48,482 bases of DNA, taken from positions 1 to 48,482 of the forward strand of contig JBOFLG010000167.1 of the NCBI GenBank assembly GCA_051657745.1, given 5' to 3'. Of the stretch, positions 9,422-17,096 are shown one piece after another (the first letter of the stretch is position 1; every line of letters starts with the position of its first letter). The position numbers and the translations under genes were made by a program. The DNA is from JBOFLG01 sp051657745. Lineage in GTDB: Bacteria > Actinomycetota > Actinomycetes > Actinomycetales > Dermatophilaceae. Below the pieces are notes generated by a model. The model was not told the DNA's origin. It made no database searches and saw only the letters and a program-made list of their open reading frames with translations.

Positions 9422-10609
9422 TCACGCCGCTCCCCCGACCTGCTCCGCTGCGGTGAGCTCGCGCTCGATCGTGGCCATCAGGCGCTCCTGAACCGTGGGA
9501 ATACTGATCCGGGCGACGACATCGGCGAAGAACCCGCGCACTACCAGGCGGCGCGCCTCGGCCTCGGGGATGCCGCGCGCCATCAGATAGAAGAGTTGCT
9601 CCTCGTCGAACCGCCCAGTGGCGGAGGCGTGCCCGGCACCCTCGATTTCGCCGGTCTCGATCTCGAGGTTGGGGACGGAGTCGGCGCGGGCGCCGTCGGT
9701 GAGCACGAGGTTGCGGTTGAGCTCATAGGTGTCGGTGCCTTCGGCGCTGGCCCGGATCAGCACATCGCCGACCCAGACCGTTCGAGCGGTGCGGCCCTGG
9801 AGCGCTCCCTTGTACTCGACGTTCGAGCGGCAGTGCGCGGGGCCGTGGTCAACGAAGAGTCGGTGCTCGAGATGCTGCCCGGCGTCGGCGAAGTACACCC
9901 CGAGCGCCTCGAACGACCCGCCTGGCCCGGCGTAGGACGCGTTGGTGTTCAGTCGGACGATCCCGCCCCCGAGGGTCACCGCGATGTGGCGCACGGAGGC
10001 GTCCCGACCGACGACGACGTCGTGCTGGCCGAGATGGTGTGCCGCGTCATCCCACTCCTGGAGCGTGACGACGGTGACCTCGGAGCCATCGCCGGCGAGC
10101 ACGGTGAGCATCTCGGTGTACTCCGCGACGCCGGTGTGCTCGATGACGACGGTGGCGCGGGCGAACCGGCCGACCCGCAGGAGCAGGTGTCCATGCGTGA
10201 CGGACAGCGCTGCACCATCGAGCCGCAGGTGCACTGGCTCGGTGAGCTCGGCCTCCGCGGGGATGTCGAGAACGGTCACCTCGCCGCTGTGTGCAGCCGC
10301 GACTACAGCCGCCCGGTCGGCGGGCGCGGGCACGCCGAGTGCGCGCCACTCCGCGACCGAGATGGTGCCACGGGTGACTCCATCGGGGAGGGCCGAGGAC
10401 CAGTCGAGGTGCGCTTCGGGGGCTTCATCGCGAAACACGGCGCCGAGCCGGTCGACCGGGGTGAACCGCCACTCCTCCTCGCGGCCGTGCGGTACCGGGA
10501 AGTCGGCGACGTCGAACGAGGCGGTGCGTTCGGCACGCGACGTGTCGGGTACGACAGTGCCGTGCGAATGCTCGTCCGAGACCGGACGCTGCGGGGTCAG
10601 CAGGCTCAC
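9422..10609 (-). CDS. sufD: SufD, Fe-S assembly scaffold partner
   Basis: The 395-residue protein of the SufB/SufD beta-helix family includes REEEWRFTPVDRL near the N-terminus, RSNVEYKGAL, and the C-terminal DEEQLFYLMARGIPEAEARRLVVRGF, the element that contacts SufC. It forms the SufBC2D scaffold on which clusters are built in the cytoplasm. The GTG start at 10609 overlaps the sufB stop (GTGA), so translation is probably coupled. Confidence 0.95.
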   Translation of the reverse strand: MSLLTPQRPVSDEHSHGTVVPDTSRAERTASFDVADFPVPHGREEEWRFTPVDRLGAVFRDEAPEAHLDWSSALPDGVTRGTISVAEWRALGVPAPADRAAVVAAAHSGEVTVLDIPAEAELTEPVHLRLDGAALSVTHGHLLLRVGRFARATVVIEHTGVAEYTEMLTVLAGDGSEVTVVTLQEWDDAAHHLGQHDVVVGRDASVRHIAVTLGGGIVRLNTNASYAGPGGSFEALGVYFADAGQHLEHRLFVDHGPAHCRSNVEYKGALQGRTARTVWVGDVLIRASAEGTDTYELNRNLVLTDGARADSVPNLEIETGEIEGAGHASATGRFDEEQLFYLMARGIPEAEARRLVVRGFFADVVARISIPTVQERLMATIERELTAAEQVGGAA

Positions 10610-12027
10610 CCAACCGCTCCTTCCATCTGTAGTTCGATCAGCCGGTTGAGCTCAAGGGCGTACTCCATCGGCAACTCCTTGGCGACCGGCTCGACGAAGC
10701 CGCGCACGATCATGGCCATCGCTTCCTCCTCGGACAGACCACGCGACATCAGGTAGAACAATTGATTCTCGGACACTTTCGAGACGGTCGCCTCGTGCCC
10801 CATTTGCACGTCGTCCTCGCGGATATCGACGTAGGGGTACGTATCGGAGCGGCTAATCGTGTCAACGAGCAGCGCGTCGCAGACGACCGAACTCTTCGAG
10901 CCGTAGGCGCCATCCATGACCTGGACCAGGCCTCGGTAGGAGGTTCGGCCCCCACCGCGAGCCACCGACTTGCTGACGATCTGGCTGCTGGTGTGCGGTG
11001 CCGCGTGCACCATCTTCGCGCCGGCGTCCTGGTGCTGACCCTCGCCCGCGAACGCAACCGACAGCGTCTCGCCGCGGCTGTGCTCACCGAGCAGGAAGAC
11101 CGCGGGGTACTTCATCGTCACCTTGGAGCCGATATTGCCGTCGATCCACTCCATGGTGGCGCCCTCGGCACAGGTGGCCCGCTTGGTGACCAGGTTGTAG
11201 ACGTTGGTCGACCAGTTCTGAATGGTCGTGTATCGCACTCGTGCGTTCTTCTTCACGATGATCTCGACAACCGCCGAGTGCAGCGAATCGCTTTGGTAGA
11301 TAGGCGCAGTACAGCCTTCGACGTAGTGCACCGACGAGCCCTCATCGGCGATGATCAAGGTGCGCTCGAACTGGCCCATGTTCTCGGTGTTGATCCGGAA
11401 GTAGGCCTGCAGCGGGATGTCCACGTGCACACCCGGCGGGACGTAGACGAACGACCCACCCGACCAGACCGCGGTGTTGAGCGCAGCGAACTTGTTGTCT
11501 CCAGCCGGGATCACCGAGGTGAAGTACTCGCGGAACAGGTCCTCGTGCTCGCGCAGGCCCGTGTCGGTGTCAACGAAGATGACGCCCTTCTCCTCGAGAT
11601 CCTCCCGGATCTGGTGGTACACCACCTCGCTCTCGTACTGAGCTGCGACGCCCGCCACGAGGCGCTGCTTCTCCGCCTCGGGGATGCCGAGCTTGTCGTA
11701 GGTGCGCTTGATGTCGTCGGGCAACTCGTCCCACGTGGCGGCCTGCTTCTCGGTGGACTTCACGAAGTACTTGATGTTCTGGAAGTCGATGCCGGTGAGG
11801 TCCGAGCCCCAGGATGGCATTGGCTTCTTGTCGAAGAGCCGCAGCGACTTCATCCGCAGGTCGGTCATCCACGACGGCTCGTCCTTGCGCGCCGAGATGT
11901 CGGCAACGACCTCGGTGGAGAGTCCGCGCCGTGCGGACTCTCCCGCGACATCGCTGTCAGCCCAGCCGTATTCGTACGTTCCCAGCCCTTTCAGGCCGGG
12001 GTTGAGGTCCTCGATCGATGTGCTCAT
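10606..12027 (-). CDS. sufB: SufB, Fe-S cluster scaffold
   Basis: The product is 473 residues, the usual length for actinobacterial SufB without an intein. Characteristic stretches are YEYGWADSD at the N-terminus, SGGSFVYVPPGVHVDIPL, SSVHYVEGCTAP, and the C-terminal DDVQMGHEATVSKVSENQLFYLMSRGL. The ATG at 12027 overlaps the sufR stop as ATGA. The open frame runs further upstream within sufR, but only this start gives the normal MSTSIEDLNPGL N-terminus. SufB receives persulfide from SufU and holds the nascent cluster with SufD and SufC. Confidence 0.96.
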   Translation of the reverse strand: MSTSIEDLNPGLKGLGTYEYGWADSDVAGESARRGLSTEVVADISARKDEPSWMTDLRMKSLRLFDKKPMPSWGSDLTGIDFQNIKYFVKSTEKQAATWDELPDDIKRTYDKLGIPEAEKQRLVAGVAAQYESEVVYHQIREDLEEKGVIFVDTDTGLREHEDLFREYFTSVIPAGDNKFAALNTAVWSGGSFVYVPPGVHVDIPLQAYFRINTENMGQFERTLIIADEGSSVHYVEGCTAPIYQSDSLHSAVVEIIVKKNARVRYTTIQNWSTNVYNLVTKRATCAEGATMEWIDGNIGSKVTMKYPAVFLLGEHSRGETLSVAFAGEGQHQDAGAKMVHAAPHTSSQIVSKSVARGGGRTSYRGLVQVMDGAYGSKSSVVCDALLVDTISRSDTYPYVDIREDDVQMGHEATVSKVSENQLFYLMSRGLSEEEAMAMIVRGFVEPVAKELPMEYALELNRLIELQMEGAVG

Positions 12028-12758
12028 CGCGCACGCCTTTCGGCAGTCGGGGTGGAGTTGGAGGCGGTGGCCGGGCCGGATGCCGCCGGTGTGGGAACGA
12101 AGGTCGTACAGACGTGGTCGCCGTGCGCGAGGGTCGCCAACCGCTGCACGTGCCCGCCGAGTAGCCGGGAGAACGCCTCGGTTTCGGCCTCGCACAGTTC
12201 GGGGAACTCGGCCGCCACGTGCTGCACCGGACAATGACCCTGGCACAACTGGATGCCGGTGAGCGGGCTCGCGCCACCCGGCTCGCCGACCGGCCGGGTC
12301 GAGGCCGCGTAGCCGTCCGCGGAGAGCGCCTCACCCAGTGCTGCGGCTCGGGCCGCCGGGTCGGAGCCGGCGGCCGCCACGCGTGCTGCATAGCGGTGCT
12401 CGAGGGCGGCCACCCGCTGCGTCGCGAACTGCTGCACCCCGGCGTCGCCGACGGCGTCGCGGATGAAGCGCAGCGCGTCGCCGGCGAGGTGGTCGTAGTC
12501 GGCGCTGAGCGAACGATGCCCCCGATCCGTGAGGATCCAGACCCGGGCTGGCCTCCCACGCCGCCGGGGGCCGCTCGCCAGGCGGGCCTCGACCAAACCG
12601 TCGGACGCGAGGTTCTCGACGTGGCGCCGCACCGCGGTCTCGGTGAGACCGACCCGCTCGACGAGACCGGAGATACTCACCGGGCCGATCTCGCTGACCA
12701 CCTGGAGCACTCGATCGCGGGTCCGCGATTCGAGGGAGGAGGGGTCAGAAATAACCAC
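12024..12758 (-). CDS. sufR: SufR-type Fe-S-sensing repressor of the suf operon
   Basis: The 244-residue product has a winged helix-turn-helix at the N-terminus (about 15-80; SISGLVERVGLTETAVRRHVENL) with a basic wing (PRRRGRPARVW). Its C-terminal part contains C172 and C176 (CQGHC), C189 (PELCEAE) and C217 (HVCTTF), the cysteine set expected to hold a cluster. SufR represses the operon when loaded and releases it when clusters are scarce or oxidised. It is the first gene of the operon and overlaps sufB, so it is probably autoregulated. The GTG start at 12758 is 6 nt after a -10 box, which suggests a leaderless mRNA. Confidence 0.93.
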   Translation of the reverse strand: MVISDPSSLESRTRDRVLQVVSEIGPVSISGLVERVGLTETAVRRHVENLASDGLVEARLASGPRRRGRPARVWILTDRGHRSLSADYDHLAGDALRFIRDAVGDAGVQQFATQRVAALEHRYAARVAAAGSDPAARAAALGEALSADGYAASTRPVGEPGGASPLTGIQLCQGHCPVQHVAAEFPELCEAETEAFSRLLGGHVQRLATLAHGDHVCTTFVPTPAASGPATASNSTPTAERRAR

Positions 12759-12764
12759 ACACAG

Positions 12765-12770
12765 ATGTTA
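12765..12770 (-). promoter_or_regulatory. Putative suf operon -10 box (TAACAT) in an AT-rich island
   Basis: On the minus strand TAACAT ends 6 nt before the sufR GTG, placing the predicted transcription start at the start codon. The surrounding 12743-12780 is conspicuously AT-rich in an otherwise GC-rich sequence, which is typical of a regulated promoter with operator sites. No clear inverted repeat for SufR was found by eye and no good -35 box is visible. Confidence 0.45.
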
Positions 12771-12805
12771 GATAAATAGTCCGACCCGGGGAAAGGAAGG
12801 GTTGC

Positions 12806-13729
12806 CTAACTGTCGCTGGCGCCCTCCACTGCGTCGTCATCCTCGTCGAGAGGAAGGAACACCGACGGCAGGCGCGGCCGGGGTGGCGCCACGGCATCCG
12901 GTCCAAGCAGTCGCTCCCGCACTGGGGCACTCACCACTCCCAGCGGAGCGGTGAGCACGTACCCGTACGCCACCGCCAGGCCCGTGATGCCCGGTGCGGC
13001 CACTGCCCCCACCAGGATGACGAGGCACACCGCAGCGGTGACCATCCGGGCTCCCGACGTCGGCGGGGCAAGGAGGTTACGGAACGAACGGAACCGCACA
13101 GTGGTAATCATCAGGATCGCGGGGCCGATACTGACGAGCACCGGGAACCACGCCGCCCACGGCCCGTCGGCCGACCCCCAGGTAGGCCGGTCGAGGGCGA
13201 GGATCGTCGCGAGCACCACACCGGCCGCTGCCGGTGACGGCAAGCCGACGAAGTACCGCTTGTCCGACAACGGGTCGATCGTGACGTTGAACCGGGCCAG
13301 CCGGAACGCCGCGCACGCCAGCCAGTGAAACGCGATAAGCCACGCGAGGATCGGCCAGTCGTCGAGCGCCCAGGTGTGCACGAGCACGGCCGGGGCCAGC
13401 CCGAATGAAATCAGGTCGGCCAACGAGTCCAACTGGACGCCGAACGGCGACGTCGCCCCCACGGCTCGCGCCACGTAGCCGTCAGCGATGTCCATGACGA
13501 TCGAGACCCCGATCAGCGCGGCCGCGAGAGTGAACTGTTCGCGAAAGGCCAGCAGGCACGACGCGAAGCCACTCGCCATGTTCAGCGTCGTGAACATGCT
13601 GGGCGCCAGCAGCCGGGCCCGCTCCCGCCGAGGGATCTGACGCAGCGACACCACCTTTGCCCCGGTGGGCGAGACCAGCCGCCATCGCCCGAGAATGCGC
13701 CGGCGCCCGGACTCCGGTACAGCGCTCAC
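12806..13729 (-). CDS. pssA: CDP-diacylglycerol--serine O-phosphatidyltransferase
   Basis: The 307-residue integral membrane enzyme carries the CDP-alcohol phosphotransferase motif complete: D83, G84, A87, R88, G97, D101 and D105 in DGYVARAVGATSPFGVQLD and following residues. It joins CDP-diacylglycerol and serine to make phosphatidylserine, which Psd then decarboxylates. A Pro/Asp-rich tail follows the last helix. The GTG start at 13729 overlaps the psd stop (GTGA), so the two genes form an operon in the order psd-pssA. It lies 47 bp upstream of sufR on the same strand; the sufR promoter is in that gap. Confidence 0.92.
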   Translation of the reverse strand: MSAVPESGRRRILGRWRLVSPTGAKVVSLRQIPRRERARLLAPSMFTTLNMASGFASCLLAFREQFTLAAALIGVSIVMDIADGYVARAVGATSPFGVQLDSLADLISFGLAPAVLVHTWALDDWPILAWLIAFHWLACAAFRLARFNVTIDPLSDKRYFVGLPSPAAAGVVLATILALDRPTWGSADGPWAAWFPVLVSIGPAILMITTVRFRSFRNLLAPPTSGARMVTAAVCLVILVGAVAAPGITGLAVAYGYVLTAPLGVVSAPVRERLLGPDAVAPPRPRLPSVFLPLDEDDDAVEGASDS

Positions 13730-14409
13730 TGCGCCGCCGCGGTCGACGCGTCAGCCGAGGCGGGCCAGCGGGCGATGACAGTCTCCCCGGCGACCACCCG
13801 CTCGTCGGCGGCGGTCAGCACCTCGCACTCCGCAGGGACGAAGACGTCCATCCGCGACCCGAACTTCATCAGGCCGATCCGTTGCCCAGCGGTGACCTCG
13901 TCACCGGGTGCGACCCGGGTGACTACTCGACGGGCCATCAGTCCGACGATCTGACGGAAATGCACCCGACGCACCTCGCCGTCGACCTCGCGCTCGACCG
14001 TGATGTCGCTGCGTTCGTTCAGGTGCGCGCTCTCATGCCGGTACGCGGCAAGCCACTGGCCCGGCCGGTAGGACGCCTCGGTCACCCGCCCTCCGTACGG
14101 CGCGCGGTTGATATGCACATCGAACGCCGAGAGGAAGATGCTGATCTGCTGCCAGTTACCGTCCGGGGCGACACCCTCCTGGCCGGGGCCGGCGTACATG
14201 ACCTTGCCGTCGGCCGGGGACAGCACGTCGTCGACCGGAGCCGGACAACGGTCGGGAGTGCGGTCCGGGTCGCGGAAGAAGGCGGCGACGGCGGCCGGCA
14301 GCACGCCGAGGCCGAACGCCAGCCCCGGCCGACGACACAGCAGCGCGGCAACAGCAGGGACAGCGGCAACGGCGACGGCCGGTGCCGCCTCCCGGTCGAT
14401 TCCTGGCAT
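13726..14409 (-). CDS. psd: Phosphatidylserine decarboxylase (short archaeal/actinobacterial type)
   Basis: The 227-residue proenzyme has two hydrophobic segments at its N-terminus, the ADGKV and DVHINRAP motifs, and the self-cleavage site KFGSRMDVF, in which S185 becomes the pyruvoyl group. It makes phosphatidylethanolamine at the membrane from the product of pssA. The frame is open far upstream, over the divergent ABC gene. I chose ATG 14409 because the 227-residue length fits the family and a TAGGCT -10 box ends 7 nt before it, indicating a leaderless mRNA. ATG 14436 in the same frame is a weaker alternative. Confidence 0.9.
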   Translation of the reverse strand: MPGIDREAAPAVAVAAVPAVAALLCRRPGLAFGLGVLPAAVAAFFRDPDRTPDRCPAPVDDVLSPADGKVMYAGPGQEGVAPDGNWQQISIFLSAFDVHINRAPYGGRVTEASYRPGQWLAAYRHESAHLNERSDITVEREVDGEVRRVHFRQIVGLMARRVVTRVAPGDEVTAGQRIGLMKFGSRMDVFVPAECEVLTAADERVVAGETVIARWPASADASTAAAQ

Positions 14410-14416
14410 GACGGCC

Positions 14417-14426
14417 AGCCTAGGAT
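14417..14426. promoter_or_regulatory. Divergent overlapping -10 boxes, AGCCTAGGAT
   Basis: The decamer contains TAGGAT on the plus strand (14421-14426), 8 nt before the ABC ATPase ATG, and TAGGCT on the minus strand (14422-14417), 7 nt before the psd ATG. The two boxes share the central CCTAGG palindrome. Initiation in either direction would begin at or beside the start codon. RNA polymerase could not occupy both at once. No strong -35 is visible. Confidence 0.55.
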
Positions 14427-14434
14427 GTCGAGCC

Positions 14435-15145
14435 ATGCCGAGTGCAGTCGACGTCCTCGACCTGCACCATTCGTACGGCGGCGCACCTGCCGTGCGCGGG
14501 GCGACCTGGTCGGCTGAGCATGGTGCGGTCACCGCAGTCCTCGGCCCGAACGGTGCCGGAAAGACCACCACGGTCGCGTGCCTCGAGGGCCTGGTCCGTC
14601 CCGACGCCGGCGCGGTCCGGGTTCTCGACCTCGACCCGTGGCACGCCGGCGCCGCCCATCGGGCCCGGGTGGGGGTCATGCTCCAGGATGGCGGCCTCCC
14701 CGGAACCGTGCGCCCGATCCGCCTGCTGCGCCACCTGGCTGCGATGTACCAGCGTCCGAGGCCGCTCGACGACCTCGTCGAACGGCTCGGCATCCACCAC
14801 GTCGCGCGGACCACCGTGCGGCGGATGTCCGGCGGCGAGCGGCAGCGAGTGGCGCTGGCCGCCGCCTTGCTCGGGGACCCCGACGTGCTCTTCCTCGACG
14901 AGCCCACCGCCGGCCTCGACCCGCACGCCCGACTGGACGTGTGGCGGGTGATCCGCGAGGAGGCCGACCGTGGTGCCTGCGTCGTGCTCACCACGCACTC
15001 CTTCGAGGAGGCCGAACGGGTCGCCGACCAGGTCGTCATCCTCGCGGGCGGACAGGTCGTGGCGGACGGCACGCTCGCCGAGGTGCGAGGTGCCCGAAGT
15101 CTTGAGGACGCCTACTTCACCCTCACCGACGGCGGCGTTCGATGA
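14435..15145 (+). CDS. ABC transporter ATP-binding protein (export type) near heme A genes
   Basis: The 236-residue ATPase has Walker A GPNGAGKTT (37-45), signature SGGERQR (132-138), Walker B VLFLDEP (151-157) and the switch histidine in LTTHSFEEAERVADQ. It overlaps the following permease gene by ATGA, giving a two-component exporter of the ABC-2/drug-efflux type. A similar ATPase-permease pair next to the heme A synthase gene is conserved in other actinobacteria, including mycobacteria, so a link to heme or cytochrome biogenesis is possible but unproven. The frame opens earlier; ATG 14435 gives the standard N-terminus. Confidence 0.9.
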   Translation: MPSAVDVLDLHHSYGGAPAVRGATWSAEHGAVTAVLGPNGAGKTTTVACLEGLVRPDAGAVRVLDLDPWHAGAAHRARVGVMLQDGGLPGTVRPIRLLRHLAAMYQRPRPLDDLVERLGIHHVARTTVRRMSGGERQRVALAAALLGDPDVLFLDEPTAGLDPHARLDVWRVIREEADRGACVVLTTHSFEEAERVADQVVILAGGQVVADGTLAEVRGARSLEDAYFTLTDGGVR

Positions 15146-15885
15146 GCCCCCCGGCATCCGCGCGCCGCCGGGTACTCGCTCGCGCGGCCTTCGAGACCAG
15201 GCAACTCCTTGCCAACGGCGAGCAGGTGCTGGTCTCAATCCTGCTGCCCGCGCTCGCTCTGCTCGGACTCGCGCTCACCGAGGTGCCTGACCTCGGGCCA
15301 CCGCCCCGGGTCGACCTCGCGGTCGCAGCCACCCTGACGCTTGCGGTCGTGTCGACGGCGTTCACCGGCCAGGCCATCGCCACCGGGTTCGACCGTCGGG
15401 CCGGGGTACTGCTGTTTCTCGGCACCACTCCACTCGGTCGCGCCGGGCTGCTGGCCGGGAAGTCACTCGCCGTCATCACCGTGCTCGCCGCCCAAGTGGT
15501 GGTGCTCGGCGGGCTCGGGCTGGCGCTCGGATGGCGACCGTCGGCACCGACCCTGCTCCCGACCCTGGTCACGCTGCTGCTCGGCGTGGCGGCGTTCGTG
15601 TCGCTGGCGTTGCTGCTGGCCGGCACCGTGCGTGCCGAGGGCGTGCTCGCGGTCGCCAACCTCCTCTGGGTCCTGTTCCTCGGGCTTGGTGTCATCGTGC
15701 CGACCGACCGGCTGCCCGGTGTCGTCGGGTCTCTCGCGCGCGGGATCCCTTCTGGTGCGCTCGGGGACGCGGTGCGCGCCGCCCTGGTTGAGGGCACCTG
15801 GGCCTGGGGAGCCTGGGGAGTGCTCCTGGCGTGGGGTGCCGCGGGCGCGCTACTCACAGTGCGCACATTCCGCTGGTCCGGATGA
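15142..15885 (+). CDS. ABC transporter permease (ABC-2 type)
   Basis: The 247-residue protein has about six hydrophobic helices and no other domain. The ATGA overlap with the ATPase gene shows that the two are translated together. The substrate is unknown; position next to ctaA and ctaB suggests cytochrome oxidase assembly or heme handling. The 191 bp downstream contain a strong hairpin and the ctaA promoter. Confidence 0.85.
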   Translation: MSPPASARRRVLARAAFETRQLLANGEQVLVSILLPALALLGLALTEVPDLGPPPRVDLAVAATLTLAVVSTAFTGQAIATGFDRRAGVLLFLGTTPLGRAGLLAGKSLAVITVLAAQVVVLGGLGLALGWRPSAPTLLPTLVTLLLGVAAFVSLALLLAGTVRAEGVLAVANLLWVLFLGLGVIVPTDRLPGVVGSLARGIPSGALGDAVRAALVEGTWAWGAWGVLLAWGAAGALLTVRTFRWSG

Positions 15886-15976
15886 CGCGCGCCCGGTTTC
15901 GGCATCCGGTCGCCTCGTCGTGATCGAGCCCCCGTTTCGGCTTGACGTGCGGGGTCGACCGGGCGAGGCTAAGGGT

Positions 15977-16012
15977 CGCGGCGTCGGTGAACCTCAGGTT
16001 CCCGTCGCCGCG
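15977..16012. terminator. Strong hairpin between ABC permease and ctaA
   Basis: A 7-bp outer stem (CGCGGCG with CGCCGCG) continues, after a mismatch, through CGG/CCG and GAACC/GGTTC with a TCA loop, giving about 15 base pairs. There is no T run. It lies 92 bp after the permease stop and 53 bp before the ctaA -10 box, so it could terminate the ABC operon or act as an operator for ctaA. A second dyad, GGCCGG-N7-CCGGCC, lies at 16022-16040. Confidence 0.5.
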
Positions 16013-16064
16013 CCAGTTCCGGGCCGGTTCGCAGCCGGCCTCCGAGCCCCGGCCGAACCCGACG

Positions 16065-16070
16065 TAGCCT
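16065..16070 (+). promoter_or_regulatory. Putative ctaA -10 box (TAGCCT), leaderless
   Basis: TAGCCT ends 6 nt before the GTG at 16077, so the predicted first transcribed base falls at the start codon. This supports GTG 16077 rather than the ATG two codons later. There is no ribosome-binding site upstream of either. Confidence 0.5.
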
Positions 16071-16076
16071 GACGTT

Positions 16077-16997
16077 GTGACAATGACTCGGCCCACCCTG
16101 AATACCCCCGGCGCCACGTCGAGTCGGCGCGCCTGGCTCGCTCCGCTCCTGGTGGCGAACCTCGTCGCCCAGGTTGGCATCGTCGTCACCGGTGGCCTGG
16201 TTCGGGTCACCGGCAGCGGGCTCGGCTGCCCGACCTGGCCGGAGTGCGTCGATGGGTCGATCGCCCCGACCGTGGAACAGGCCGAGGGCATCCACAAGTG
16301 GATCGAGTTCGGCAATCGCCTGCTCACCGGCGTGCTTGGCCTGATCGCACTGGCCACCCTGGTCGCCGTCGTGCTGGTCGTCCGGCGCCGGGCCATGGTC
16401 GTCACGGCAGCGGCGGTCCTGGCCGGAGTGGTGCTTCAGGCGGTACTCGGCGGCATCACCGTGCTGGCTGGTCTCCATCCCGCCACCGTTGCCGCTCACT
16501 TCCTGGTCTCGATGCTGCTCATCGCTGCGGCGGCGTACCTATGGTTCGCGCGAGCCGAGTCCGAGCGCCGGCCGGCTCCCTTGGTGCCCACTCTCGTGGT
16601 CCGCCTGGCCTGGAGCGCCATCGTCGTGGCCGGCGTGGTGCTCGTCCTGGGCACGGTGGTGACCGGCTCCGGCCCGCACTCCGGCGACGCGGACGAACCG
16701 GCGCGCTTTGGTCTGGACCCCCGGACTGTCGCCTGGCTGCACGCCGACGCGGTGATGCTCTTCCTCGGCCTTGTCGTCGCGGTCTGGGTCGCTGCGCGGC
16801 TCACCGCGGTCGATGGCGACCCCCGACCCACCCGCGCATGGCGGTGGGTCCTCGGGGTCAGCCTCGCGCAGGGCGTCGTGGGCTACGTGCAGTACGTCAC
16901 CGACGTGCCGGAGGCGCTGGTTGTGGTTCACATGCTCGGCGCGAGCGTGCTGGTCGTGGCACTGACCGGAGGCCTCCTCGCGCTGCGTCACCGCTGA
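16077..16997 (+). CDS. ctaA: Heme A synthase (COX15/CtaA family)
   Basis: The 306-residue membrane protein has about eight helices. Four histidines, H73, H141, H222 and H285, occupy the positions of the heme ligands of CtaA. C51 and C57 (CPTWPEC) form the external cysteine pair found in Bacillus-type CtaA. It oxidises the methyl group of heme O to make heme A for cytochrome c oxidase. It is convergent with ctaB, which makes heme O, and the two stops are 99 bp apart. Confidence 0.93.
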   Translation: MTMTRPTLNTPGATSSRRAWLAPLLVANLVAQVGIVVTGGLVRVTGSGLGCPTWPECVDGSIAPTVEQAEGIHKWIEFGNRLLTGVLGLIALATLVAVVLVVRRRAMVVTAAAVLAGVVLQAVLGGITVLAGLHPATVAAHFLVSMLLIAAAAYLWFARAESERRPAPLVPTLVVRLAWSAIVVAGVVLVLGTVVTGSGPHSGDADEPARFGLDPRTVAWLHADAVMLFLGLVVAVWVAARLTAVDGDPRPTRAWRWVLGVSLAQGVVGYVQYVTDVPEALVVVHMLGASVLVVALTGGLLALRHR

Positions 16998-17037
16998 CCA
17001 TCGCACCGCTCCGTCATCGATCGACGAAGGGCACCAC

Positions 17038-17073
17038 CTCGCACCGCACCACTGGCTCGCACCGCACCACTGG
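17038..17073. repeat. Perfect 18-bp tandem duplication between ctaA and ctaB
   Basis: CTCGCACCGCACCACTGG occurs twice back to back (17038-17055 and 17056-17073). It lies in the 99-bp gap between the convergent ctaA and ctaB stops. It is non-coding and looks like a recent slippage event. Confidence 0.9.
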
Positions 17074-17096
17074 CGGGCTCCAGATCACGCTCGGTC

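Noticed and set aside
14436..15072. Longer psd (448 codons) with an extra N-terminal domain
   Set aside because: The additional segment is antisense to the ABC ATPase and has no family similarity; normal-length Psd begins at 14409.
15876..15889. GTCCGGATGACGCG as a second operator
   Set aside because: It matches only one arm of the 28-bp palindrome and lies across the permease stop codon; GGATGACGCG also arises in coding DNA, so it is mentioned only as a possible half-site.
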